Shown one piece after another: positions 1-6,729 of a stretch of 12,140 nt of DNA. The first letter of the stretch is position 1; every line of letters starts with the position of its first letter. A program made the position numbers and the translations under genes. The notes beneath the pieces were generated by a model. That model was not told where the DNA came from and made no database searches. It saw only the letters and a program-made list of their open reading frames with translations. This DNA is from Bacteroidales bacterium (lineage in GTDB: Bacteria; Bacteroidota; Bacteroidia; Bacteroidales; UBA1402): assembly GCA_003506275.1 (NCBI GenBank), contig DOBD01000295.1, forward strand, positions 1-12,140. Reading direction: 5' to 3'.

Positions 1-394
1 GGGTGTGCAGGTCTGAAACGGCCTTTTCTCTTTCTGGTTCAACACCATGTAAGGTCAAACCCGTGGTGCCTCTCGAAGTGGCTGCCATCACCAGGCACTT
101 CAGGCGCTCACTACTGGCTTTGATGGCAGGTTGATGGGCCAGGAAGGCCGATAATTCGGATGCCTGAGGTACCAATAAGCCGATTTCTTCGTTTTTGAGA
201 AAGTCGGGATGGTGGATTTTCAGGTGTCCGGTTTCGGTATAAACCAGACTATGCGTGCGTTGGTTTACCCATCCGACCATCAATCCTGAGGTGAAAACCC
301 CGGCCGCGGTTCCCAACAAGACGGCTGTGATGACGATGAGGCTGCGTTTACGGTTGCGCCAGACATTTTTCCAGGCGATGGAGATGATCAACAT
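1..394 (-). CDS. FtsX/MacB-type ABC transporter permease, N-terminal part (cut by window edge)
   Basis: This gene reads leftward from an ATG at 394-392 and stays open to base 1, giving about 131 residues of a longer protein. The N-terminus (start MLIISIAWKNVWRNRKR) has the amphipathic, basic W-x-N-x-x-R-N-x-x-R entry helix typical of FtsX/LolC/LolE/MacB permeases. A first membrane helix follows at about residues 19-41, and then the start of the large periplasmic domain. It is a paralogue of the permease just upstream, whose N-terminus has the same W-R-N-R-K-R pattern. The upstream stop (410-412) lies 15 nt before this ATG, so the two are surely co-transcribed. The likely role is one half of a heterodimeric ABC system that extracts or exports a lipoprotein, lipid or other envelope substrate. 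The ATPase subunit is not in the window and may lie further left. Family assignment is firm; the substrate is unknown. Confidence 0.88.
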   Translation of the reverse strand, partial: MLIISIAWKNVWRNRKRSLIVITAVLLGTAAGVFTSGLMVGWVNQRTHSLVYTETGHLKIHHPDFLKNEEIGLLVPQASELSAFLAHQPAIKASSERLKCLVMAATSRGTTGLTLHGVEPEREKAVSDLHT

Positions 395-409
395 GGCGTT
401 TTTTGTGTA

Positions 410-1825
410 TTAATGACCGTGCAGGGCTTTTATGGGGTCCAATTTTAATAAGCTTCTGACTGGCAAATAACTGGCCAGCAAGACCATAAGGAAAATGATG
501 ACGGCTTGAGCGAAGAAGTAATCGCCAAACAAGGCCATGGGCATCAACGGATCAAAACCGTAATTCATGTACATCCTGGCCATTTCGCCGGTTAACCTCA
601 AGGGGTAATAGTGTCCCAGCAAGATGAATGGCAGGGCGGCCAGCATACCTGCCAAGGTGCCGATCAGGCCAAGAAATAACATCTCGATGGTGAGTACTCC
701 GGCCAACATGCCCCGTTTCATGCCTATGGAGACCATCATGCCGAATTCACGTTGACGCTCGGACAACATCATCTGTACCGTACCGAAAATGCCAAAGAAA
801 ATGATGACGTACAACACGAACAGAAAGACCTGGCCACTTTTGTCGTCACCCTGGATTTGTTGTTTCAAACTGGGATTGAGGGTTTCCCAATTCTTCACGG
901 TCAGGTTCGGGTCTGTCAACAGGCTGGCCAACCGAGCTTGTGTGGCTTTCATGGCTTTTGTGTCGTGCAGGTTGATGGCGACAGAGGTCACCCTGCCTTC
1001 CAGGTTGAAGAACGTGGAGGCTGCGCCCAATGACAAGTATATCAGTTTGTTGTCGAGGTCGGGAGCCGGCATGCTCACGATACCTCTGACGGGGAACAGG
1101 CCGGCTGCGTTGCTGCCCTCGAATCCTTGCCCCATCAACACCAGGGTGTCTCCCACAACCAACTTGAGGTAATCAGCCAGTTTGGAGGAAACCAAAGCTC
1201 CGGTGTCATCGCTCGACAAGTAACGGCCCTCCACAGCCACGGCTTGGCATAGTCGGTTCAGCGCTGTTTCGTCGGCTTCCGGCAGACCCAGGTCCAGACG
1301 CAGTGTTTCCTTGTCGGTGAAAACCATGGGAAGCAGGGGCTTGATGTCCTCAGCCACTATTGCTGTCAATAATCCGTCAGTGACCAGTTGGTCAAGATTA
1401 TCGGTGTCAATGCGATAGCGAACCAACCGATGGGCGGGGTTGGAAAGGTTGGTTTCCTGGACGGGATCGATGCCGGTAACGAGGACTCCCTTGGATACAT
1501 CCCCCGAGGCTGCCAAAGCGAACGAGGTGATACGGGGCACGGCAACGGCTACGTTGGGGTCAGCCCGCAAGGCCTCCATCAGGGAAGGGCTCATGTTCAC
1601 GGCATGGTCGATGATGGGATCGTCGGCGTAGTCAACCTGTTGTACCTGCAGGTACCCGGAAAACGACTCGATGACTTGGCGTATCATGTGATCGTAGGTG
1701 CCCAACTGGAAGGATCGCATCCCGATGGCAAAAAAGATGGCGAAGAAGATGGATGAAGCCGTGATGATGGTGCGTTTCCTGTTTCGCCACAGATTGCGCC
1801 AGGCCAGTTTGAGCAGTTCGTTCAT
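410..1825 (-). CDS. FtsX/MacB-type ABC transporter permease (LolC/LolE-like)
   Basis: The product has 471 residues and the classical four-helix MacB/LolCE layout. There is a basic W-R-N-L-W-R-N-R-K-R entry segment (about residues 9-18), then TM1 (about 19-40). A periplasmic domain of nearly 300 residues follows (MacB_PCD-like). Three C-terminal helices come last, at about 334-357, 375-408 and 440-460, ending in a cytoplasmic tail with the L-x-P-I-K-A-L motif usual for FtsX C-termini. Length is somewhat above LolC/LolE. It sits 8 nt after the LolA-like gene and 15 nt before a second permease, so the three form one operon. By family knowledge such permeases use a partner ATPase to do mechanical work on periplasmic substrates. 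Linkage to a LolA-like protein suggests lipoprotein or lipid handling, but this is inferred, and macrolide- or peptide-type export cannot be excluded. Confidence 0.9.
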   Translation of the reverse strand: MNELLKLAWRNLWRNRKRTIITASSIFFAIFFAIGMRSFQLGTYDHMIRQVIESFSGYLQVQQVDYADDPIIDHAVNMSPSLMEALRADPNVAVAVPRITSFALAASGDVSKGVLVTGIDPVQETNLSNPAHRLVRYRIDTDNLDQLVTDGLLTAIVAEDIKPLLPMVFTDKETLRLDLGLPEADETALNRLCQAVAVEGRYLSSDDTGALVSSKLADYLKLVVGDTLVLMGQGFEGSNAAGLFPVRGIVSMPAPDLDNKLIYLSLGAASTFFNLEGRVTSVAINLHDTKAMKATQARLASLLTDPNLTVKNWETLNPSLKQQIQGDDKSGQVFLFVLYVIIFFGIFGTVQMMLSERQREFGMMVSIGMKRGMLAGVLTIEMLFLGLIGTLAGMLAALPFILLGHYYPLRLTGEMARMYMNYGFDPLMPMALFGDYFFAQAVIIFLMVLLASYLPVRSLLKLDPIKALHGH

Positions 1826-1833
1826 CGGTCGCC

Positions 1834-2586
1834 TTACTTGATGCGTTTCATGGTTTGTTGGGTGAAAAACGAAGCCGGGTAATCCTCGTTGAAGCGGATG
1901 TTCACCACGGTAATTCTGGTTTTCTGGCCGGGTTCGTCGGCAGGGATGATGTCCATGACCGAGGGAAGCAGGCGCCCGTCAAATCGTTTCGGCTCAGAGG
2001 CCATGTGGGTTTTAACCAGGTAACCATCCTCGTCGTAGTATTCACTTTTGACAATAAGATCATCCTGCAGGGTTATCCACAGCTTGATCTTTCCCCAGAC
2101 GACGGCGGCCTCATCCAACGGATTCAGTTCAATCACATGGCAGACACTTCCGTTTACGGTTTCCTGCTTAAGTAGGGTATGGCGGTAGTCCTTCACCAGA
2201 GAAGATTCCTTGAGGATGTCGTCGTTGGTGAAATCGGAGCCCATCCAGCCCTGAGAAAGCATGGAGGGAGGAAGTTTGATGAGGCGTTGTATGGTGGGAT
2301 TCCAGTTCCAGATGTTGTTGCCGTTTTTCAGGAAACTTTGGCCTTTATCCCTGGCCGGGGCTGTAATGAGGGTCAACGCATTGCCTTCTCTGGTGGCCCA
2401 ACTTTTGAAGGACAGCGAGCGCTGGTAGGTGGGGCGTACGATGGTCATGCTCATCTCGCTGTAGCTGGATCGTTCTCCATTGAAACGGGCATCAGCTTTA
2501 CGGACGAGTTCTTTGGCCTCCTGTGCGTGGATTGGTGGCACCATCAACAGCCAACAAAAACAGAAAAGCAGTTGGTACTTGTTCAT
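1834..2586 (-). CDS. LolA-like outer-membrane lipoprotein-sorting protein (periplasmic)
   Basis: The product has about 250 residues from the chosen start. An in-frame ATG at 2625 would add 13 residues (start MKRWFVFLPNN), but these are polar and basic and would bury the signal peptide. Starting at ATG 2586-2584 gives a clean Sec signal (MNKYQLLFCFCWLLMVPPIHAQ) that cleaves after A-Q or H-A. The mature protein matches the LolA_like/outer membrane lipoprotein-sorting family (PF17131 type). It has many beta strands, an N-x-x-W-N-W-N-P-x-x-x-R segment, and the diagnostic G-W-M-G-S-D-F-T-N-D-D block at about residues 113-123. The family forms an open beta-barrel with a hydrophobic pocket for acyl chains. 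It is the first gene of a leftward operon with two FtsX-type permeases, and so probably the periplasmic carrier or partner of that ABC system. Family call is strong; the cargo is unknown. Confidence 0.87.
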   Translation of the reverse strand: MNKYQLLFCFCWLLMVPPIHAQEAKELVRKADARFNGERSSYSEMSMTIVRPTYQRSLSFKSWATREGNALTLITAPARDKGQSFLKNGNNIWNWNPTIQRLIKLPPSMLSQGWMGSDFTNDDILKESSLVKDYRHTLLKQETVNGSVCHVIELNPLDEAAVVWGKIKLWITLQDDLIVKSEYYDEDGYLVKTHMASEPKRFDGRLLPSVMDIIPADEPGQKTRITVVNIRFNEDYPASFFTQQTMKRIK

Positions 2587-2601
2587 AATGGTATTGTTGG
2601 G

Positions 2602-2633
2602 TAAAAATACAAACCACCTCTTCACTAGCCAAA
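2602..2633 (-). promoter_or_regulatory. Possible Bacteroidota-type promoter of the LolA-like/permease operon
   Basis: Read on the minus strand, TTTG (2633-2630) is followed after 20 nt by TATTTTTA (2609-2602). This resembles the Bacteroidota -33/-7 arrangement (TTTG and TAnnTTTG), although the -7 box ends in A, not G. Transcription would begin near 2596, leaving about 10 nt of leader before the ATG at 2586 and excluding the longer start at 2625. The assignment is by eye only. Confidence 0.3.
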
Positions 2634-2713
2634 CAAAGGGTGGATTTTATTTGAAAAAAGGTGGAAGATTTGTTTAATTACACCCCGAACGTCAATAATA
2701 ACCCCAAAAATAT

Positions 2714-2724
2714 TGGATAATCCA
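2714..2724. repeat. 11-nt perfect inverted repeat in divergent promoter region
   Basis: TGGAT-A-ATCCA is an exact short palindrome in the 196-bp gap between the divergent LolA-like and GH28 genes. It lies about 22 nt upstream of the putative -7 box of the GH28 gene, roughly -36 to -46 from the expected transcript start. That position would suit an activator or repressor half-site pair. A palindrome this short can occur by chance, and no regulator gene is seen nearby. Confidence 0.3.
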
Positions 2725-2746
2725 CATGAACTAACCGACAAAAGCG

Positions 2747-2754
2747 TATACTTG
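2747..2754 (+). promoter_or_regulatory. Candidate -7 box for the GH28 gene
   Basis: TATACTTG differs by one base from the Bacteroidota -7 consensus TAnnTTTG and lies 28 nt before the GH28 ATG. That would give a leader of about 20-25 nt. No clear TTG was seen at the expected -33 distance, so the site may be weak or need an activator. Confidence 0.35.
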
Positions 2755-2782
2755 CACCACAAAATTTCAAATACCGAACAGT

Positions 2783-4462
2783 ATGAACTGGTTTTCGACT
2801 CTTTGCCTGACTGCGCTCAGTGCTATAACACTAACAGCCTGCACTTCTGCCGAACCGTATCCCTACAAAGTTTTGTACAAAGAGTTGCCATTCGATATGC
2901 CCATGGTTGAGCGACCTGTCTTTCCTGACAGGACAGTGTCGATTACTGAGGCTGGAGGTATAGGTGATGGGGTGACACTCAATACGGAGGCGTTTGAAAA
3001 AGCCATGACCGACTTGTCCGAGCAAGGAGGCGGGCGTTTGACGGTGCCCTTCGGGGTCTGGTTGACCGGCCCTATCACGCTCCGTTCGAACATCAACCTA
3101 CACCTGGAGAAAGGGGCGATCATCCTGTTTACACCCGATAAATCGGCCTACCCTTTGATCAAGACTTCGTTTGAGGGCCAGGAGACCAGGCGTTGCCAGT
3201 CGCCGCTGTCTGGTCGTGACCTGGAAAATGTGGCCATTACCGGCGAGGGTGTCATTAATGGGTCAGGAGAAGCCTGGCGACCGTTGAAGCGGGCCAAAGT
3301 GACGGAAAGTCATTGGAAGTCTGTGGTCGCTTCAGGTGGCGTGCTTCAGGACAAAGACCTGTGGTACCCGTCCGAGAATGCCATGAGAGGTGCCCGGTTA
3401 AGTGAAACCAACCTGAATGTACCCATTAATCCGTTGACCGATGAAGAATGGATGGACATCAAGGATTTCTTGAGACCTGTCATGGTCAGCCTGATCGGTT
3501 GCAAGAATGTCTTGCTGGAAGGGGTCTTGTTTGAAAACTCCCCGAGTTGGAACCTGCATCCCCTCCTATGTGAGAATGTCATCATCGACAACGTCTTCGT
3601 GCGGAATCCCAGCTATGCCCAGAATGGCGATGGACTCGACCTGGAGTCCTGTAAGAATGCGCTCATCGTCAATTCGACCTTTGATGTAGGTGACGATGCC
3701 ATTTGCCTCAAATCAGGCAAGAATGCCGAAGGACGTCGCAGGGGCAGGCCAACGGAGAATGTCATCATCGACAACTGCACCGTGTTCAAAGGTCATGGAG
3801 GTTTCGTGGTGGGTAGTGAAATGTCAGGTGGCGTACGCAACGTGTCGGTTTCCAACTGTGCCTTCCTAGGCACCGATGTTGGCTTGCGCTTCAAGAGTGC
3901 CAGAGGCCGTGGCGGAGTGGTTGAAAACATTTATATCAACCAGATCAGCATGTTCGACATTGTCACCGATTCCTTCTTGTTTGATCTATTTTACGGTGGT
4001 AAATCAGCCTCCGAATCCCTGGCCGACGGTGATCAGACCCCGGTAGAGGAAAAGTTGCTTCCCGTAACGGAAGAAACACCTATATTCAGAAACATTCACG
4101 TCAAAAACCTGGTTTCTCGCAATGCAAGAAGGGCTCTCTTCTTCAACGGTTTGCCTGAAATGAACATCAATGGCATCTACCTGGACAACGTAAGTATCAC
4201 AGCCAGATACGGTGCCGAACTCTCAGAGTCTGACAAGATCGTTTTTAACAACGTGCATGTAGAAGCGGCTGAGGGACCTGCGTTGTTGCTGAATAATGTG
4301 AAGAATATGTCGGTCAAGGATTTCACGTGTCCTTCCTCAGAAGGTCCTGCTGTGTATGTCAAGGGGCAACGCAGCATCAACCTGGTTTTTGAACAATCAC
4401 CAGCCATGGACCGTTTTTCCTTTGCATCACCAGCATTAGCATCCAAGGTGACGCAGCGTTGA
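2783..4462 (+). CDS. Glycoside hydrolase family 28 (polygalacturonase-type) lipoprotein
   Basis: The product has 559 residues. A lipoprotein signal with lipobox L-T-A-C (Cys20) predicts export and membrane anchoring, perhaps to the outer membrane. The body is a right-handed beta-helix of GH28 type, opening with a [11 protein letters not shown] segment (about residues 58-67). It carries all the family catalytic blocks: N-G-D-G-L-D (281-286), G-D-D-A (303-306, the Asp pair), G-H-G-G (337-340, catalytic-site His) and R-F-K (369-371, for the usual R-I-K). An extra stretch at about 165-232, with a W-Y-P-S motif, is common in Bacteroidota GH28 enzymes. GH28 enzymes hydrolyse galacturonosyl linkages in homogalacturonan or rhamnogalacturonan by inversion. 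Exo or endo action and exact substrate are not readable here. The gene stands alone on the plus strand, divergent from the LolA-like operon, with no SusC/SusD pair in view. Confidence 0.93.
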   Translation: MNWFSTLCLTALSAITLTACTSAEPYPYKVLYKELPFDMPMVERPVFPDRTVSITEAGGIGDGVTLNTEAFEKAMTDLSEQGGGRLTVPFGVWLTGPITLRSNINLHLEKGAIILFTPDKSAYPLIKTSFEGQETRRCQSPLSGRDLENVAITGEGVINGSGEAWRPLKRAKVTESHWKSVVASGGVLQDKDLWYPSENAMRGARLSETNLNVPINPLTDEEWMDIKDFLRPVMVSLIGCKNVLLEGVLFENSPSWNLHPLLCENVIIDNVFVRNPSYAQNGDGLDLESCKNALIVNSTFDVGDDAICLKSGKNAEGRRRGRPTENVIIDNCTVFKGHGGFVVGSEMSGGVRNVSVSNCAFLGTDVGLRFKSARGRGGVVENIYINQISMFDIVTDSFLFDLFYGGKSASESLADGDQTPVEEKLLPVTEETPIFRNIHVKNLVSRNARRALFFNGLPEMNINGIYLDNVSITARYGAELSESDKIVFNNVHVEAAEGPALLLNNVKNMSVKDFTCPSSEGPAVYVKGQRSINLVFEQSPAMDRFSFASPALASKVTQR

Positions 4463-4518
4463 GGCAGTCCGGTGCTTATTAAAATGTCTGAAAAATGTCA
4501 AGGGTTTGAAAAAATCAA

Positions 4519-4526
4519 TACCTTTG
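4519..4526 (+). promoter_or_regulatory. Bacteroidota -7 box for the cytidylyltransferase-lipid operon
   Basis: TACCTTTG is an exact match to the TAnnTTTG consensus, 48 nt before the cytidylyltransferase ATG, in the 112-bp gap after the GH28 stop. No convincing TTG is present about 19-20 nt upstream; a TTTG at 4505-4508 is too close. Transcription would start near 4532 with a leader of about 40 nt that holds an AGGTAAG element (4566-4572), usable as a weak ribosome binding site. The site suggests that the five-gene set has its own start, separate from GH28. Confidence 0.5.
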
Positions 4527-4574
4527 CAGGAATGTGTTACGCATTCTCGCTTGTTTCACACATCTAGGTAAGCC

Positions 4575-5036
4575 ATGTTTAACAACAAGACCATTGTCTA
4601 TACGTCAGGTACGTTCGATATGTTTCATACGAACCATTTGAAGATGATTAATTACGCCAGAGGCTTGGCCGACATCCTGATCGTCGGTGTCAGCACTGAT
4701 GAATTGGTGTCCTCCTACAAGGCTCCTCCCATCATTCCGTTCAACGAACGCTTTCAAATCATAGAGGCCCTCAAGGCCACGGATATCGTTATTCCCCAGC
4801 ATACCCTTGACCACACGGAAATTGTCAGGAAATTGCACATTGATGCGTTTGTCGTGGGTGATGACTGGAATGGTAAATACGATTACCTGGAAGAAATGGG
4901 GGTTAAGGTGTTTTATTTCCCCTACGGCAATGGTGTATCATCTACTTCACTGAAAAAGACCATTCACGATACCTACGAACAACACCTTAAGGCGGTTCAA
5001 CAAACCAAGCCGGAAACCATCAAGAAGGACATGTGA
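4575..5036 (+). CDS. TagD-like (glycerol-3-phosphate/ethanolamine-phosphate type) cytidylyltransferase
   Basis: The product has 153 residues, a single nucleotidyltransferase fold of about TagD length with a short Lys/Gln-rich tail. Visible blocks are G-T-F-D-M-F-H-T-N-H (residues 12-21, equivalent of the HxGH nucleotide-binding motif), P-F-N-E-R-F (55-60), V-G-D-D-W-N-G-K-Y-D (94-103) and G-V-S-S-T-S-L-K-K (120-128, equivalent of the R-T-E-G-I-S-T-T signature). This family transfers CMP from CTP onto a phospho-alcohol, giving a CDP-alcohol and pyrophosphate in the cytoplasm. The G-D-D-W block and G-V-S-S-T end favour a glycerol-3-P-like or similar small phospho-alcohol substrate over nicotinate or pantetheine phosphate. 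Asn20 replaces the usual Gly of HxGH. It heads an operon with a CDP-alcohol phosphatidyltransferase, the natural user of its product. The substrate is not proven. Confidence 0.88.
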   Translation: MFNNKTIVYTSGTFDMFHTNHLKMINYARGLADILIVGVSTDELVSSYKAPPIIPFNERFQIIEALKATDIVIPQHTLDHTEIVRKLHIDAFVVGDDWNGKYDYLEEMGVKVFYFPYGNGVSSTSLKKTIHDTYEQHLKAVQQTKPETIKKDM

Positions 5037-5083
5037 TCCAAAACCGGCTAACCAGCCGCTATCTACAACCCACCTAACCGCTG

Positions 5084-5812
5084 ATGAGCAAGACCGTTTT
5101 AGTTACCGGAGGCACCAAAGGCATTGGACGTGCCGTGTGCGAAAGCCTGCTTAGGGACGGATGGGTGGTGGTGGCTACCTATGTTTCTGATACCATGACG
5201 GCTGCTGAACGAACCGAGGCTTATGCATCGGAGGCACCCGGGCGTTTTTTCACCCTTCAGGCAGACTGTACCGACCTGGGTAGCCTAACGACCATTGATA
5301 CGTTTCTGGATCAACATGCCATGCGACTCGATGCGCTGGTGATCAATGCCGGCTTAACCGATCGTGCTGCTTTTGAAGACATCACACCTCAAAGTTGGAG
5401 GCGCGTGTTCATGGCCAATATTGACTACCCCGTTTTCTTGATTCAACGCCTGTACAATCGGTTGAACGAACAGGCGGCCATCGTGTTCACCGGGTCTCTT
5501 ATGGGCATCCACCCTCACGCCATGTCATTATCCTATGGCGTCAGTAAGGCCGCTGTTCATGCCTTGGTTAAAAACCTGGTCAAGTTTATGGCTTCCAAAC
5601 AGATTCGTGTCAATGCCGTCGCACCTGGCTTTGTTGAGACAGACTGGCACCGAAACAAACCGGCGGAGATACGCCGAAACATCACTGAAAAAATTGCCAC
5701 TGGCCGTTTCTGCACCCCGGAAGAGGTGGCGGCGGTTTACCTGATGCTCATACACAACACCTATATGAACGGTGAGGTGGTAGTGTGCGACGGGGGGTAT
5801 ATGGCATCCTAA
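5084..5812 (+). CDS. Short-chain dehydrogenase/reductase (classical SDR)
   Basis: The product has 242 residues, a typical classical SDR length. Motifs are T-G-G-T-K-G-I-G (8-15, NAD(P)-binding), N-A-G (88-90), Asn112, the catalytic Ser138 in T-G-S-L, Tyr151 and Lys155 in Y-G-V-S-K, and a P-G-x-V-x-T block (181-186). The catalytic Asn-Ser-Tyr-Lys set is complete, so it should be active. The fold is FabG-like, but the gene sits between a cytidylyltransferase and a CDP-alcohol phosphatidyltransferase, not in a fatty-acid cluster. It begins 47 nt after the former and ends 10 nt before the latter. A plausible role is to make or modify the polyol or headgroup precursor, as TarJ does for ribitol-phosphate, or to reduce a keto group on a lipid backbone. 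Neither can be decided from sequence. Function beyond SDR oxidoreductase is unknown. Confidence 0.9.
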   Translation: MSKTVLVTGGTKGIGRAVCESLLRDGWVVVATYVSDTMTAAERTEAYASEAPGRFFTLQADCTDLGSLTTIDTFLDQHAMRLDALVINAGLTDRAAFEDITPQSWRRVFMANIDYPVFLIQRLYNRLNEQAAIVFTGSLMGIHPHAMSLSYGVSKAAVHALVKNLVKFMASKQIRVNAVAPGFVETDWHRNKPAEIRRNITEKIATGRFCTPEEVAAVYLMLIHNTYMNGEVVVCDGGYMAS

Positions 5813-5822
5813 TGTTTACTTT

Positions 5823-6725
5823 ATGACGACAGAGAAACCCACGTTTAAAGATTCCCTCAAGTCCTGGGATACCGAGAATTACTTGGACAGGATTTTTTAT
5901 CGCCCCATCGGTTACCGACTGGCTTTGTTGTTGAAACCCACGGGCATTACTCCCAACACCATCACCATTATATCCATTTTTGTCGGTGTGGGCGCCTGTT
6001 TGTTGTTTTACCCGGATAATGCGTTATGGATCAATTTGATAGGCTTTCTGTTGCTGGTGTTCGCCAACATCCTGGACTGCGTGGACGGACAGCTGGCCAG
6101 GCTTACCGGCATCAAATCGGAATTGGGACGTATTCTGGATGGTGTTTGCGGGGATATCTGGTTCCTGACCTTTTATACGGTCATGACATTACGCCTCATC
6201 AACAGCGAGGGTTGGGGTTGGTGGACCATCTTGATAGCTTTGGCCTCTGCGTATTCTCATTTGAACCAGGCAAGCATGATTGATTATTACAAAACCTTAC
6301 ACCTGCATTTTCTGAAAGGTGGCATCAACAGTGAGTTTTCTACCACTGACGATATACGGAAAAAATACAAAGCCTTGGGTTGGAATAAGCCAGTCTCAAA
6401 AATCCTGATGAAACTGTATTTCATTTACACGAAAAACCAGGAAGCAAAGACGCCTCAACTGAGAAAATACCTGACACAGTTGAATGAGACGCATCCCGCC
6501 GGTTATTCCGAAGAGGTCAAGCAGGCGTTCAGGGCAAAGAGTTTGAAGCTGATGCCTTTGTTGGATGTGTTTACCTTCAATAGTCGCAGTCTGGTGATGT
6601 TGCTCACCCTGGTTCTTAATTTGGAATGGGTCTATTTTGCTATTGAAATTCTGGTTTTCAACCCCTTCTTATTTATCGCCATCAGGCGTCACGAAACCAT
6701 GTGCAAGTCTTTGAACCTGTCCTGA
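5823..6725 (+). CDS. CDP-alcohol phosphatidyltransferase
   Basis: The product is a 300-residue integral membrane enzyme of the CDP-OH_P_transf family. The active-site signature lies at residues 85-111: D85-x2-D88-G89-x2-A92-R93-x8-G102-x3-D106, then D111. The standard motif has three residues between the last two aspartates; here there are four (GVCG), so the final Asp is shifted or another residue serves. An N-terminal segment with P-T-G-I-T-P-N-T (about 39-46) precedes TM1, as in many family members. A long soluble-looking insert (about 165-245) separates the early helices from the last two or so near 250-290. The family swaps CMP for an alcohol, moving a phospho-group to or from a lipid with two metal ions. 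With a TagD-like enzyme in the same operon, the CDP-linked part is probably a small headgroup and the acceptor a lipid alcohol, as in the Kennedy pathway. Confidence 0.9.
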   Translation: MTTEKPTFKDSLKSWDTENYLDRIFYRPIGYRLALLLKPTGITPNTITIISIFVGVGACLLFYPDNALWINLIGFLLLVFANILDCVDGQLARLTGIKSELGRILDGVCGDIWFLTFYTVMTLRLINSEGWGWWTILIALASAYSHLNQASMIDYYKTLHLHFLKGGINSEFSTTDDIRKKYKALGWNKPVSKILMKLYFIYTKNQEAKTPQLRKYLTQLNETHPAGYSEEVKQAFRAKSLKLMPLLDVFTFNSRSLVMLLTLVLNLEWVYFAIEILVFNPFLFIAIRRHETMCKSLNLS

Positions 6726-6729
6726 TGCT

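Noticed and set aside
752..1756. Several plus-strand reading frames opposite the FtsX permease
   Set aside because: They lie antisense to a gene with clear family motifs, match no family I know and have no start context; they are codon-bias shadows.
2179..2604. 141-codon plus-strand frame opposite the LolA-like gene
   Set aside because: It is antisense to a well-supported coding region with a signal peptide and family motif, and its translation shows no recognisable domain.
2713..2910. 65-codon plus-strand frame overlapping the GH28 start
   Set aside because: It would cover the putative -7 box, overlaps the lipoprotein signal in another frame and has no family features.
4463..4574. Search for a terminator or riboswitch between GH28 and the cytidylyltransferase
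   Set aside because: No stem-loop with a T-run and no recognisable aptamer was seen; only the -7 box and an AGG-rich ribosome site stand out.
5045..5058. Inverted repeat CGGCT-AACC-AGCCG between the cytidylyltransferase and SDR genes
   Set aside because: The stem is only 5 bp with no U-tract after it, so it is not a convincing terminator; the genes are likely still one operon.
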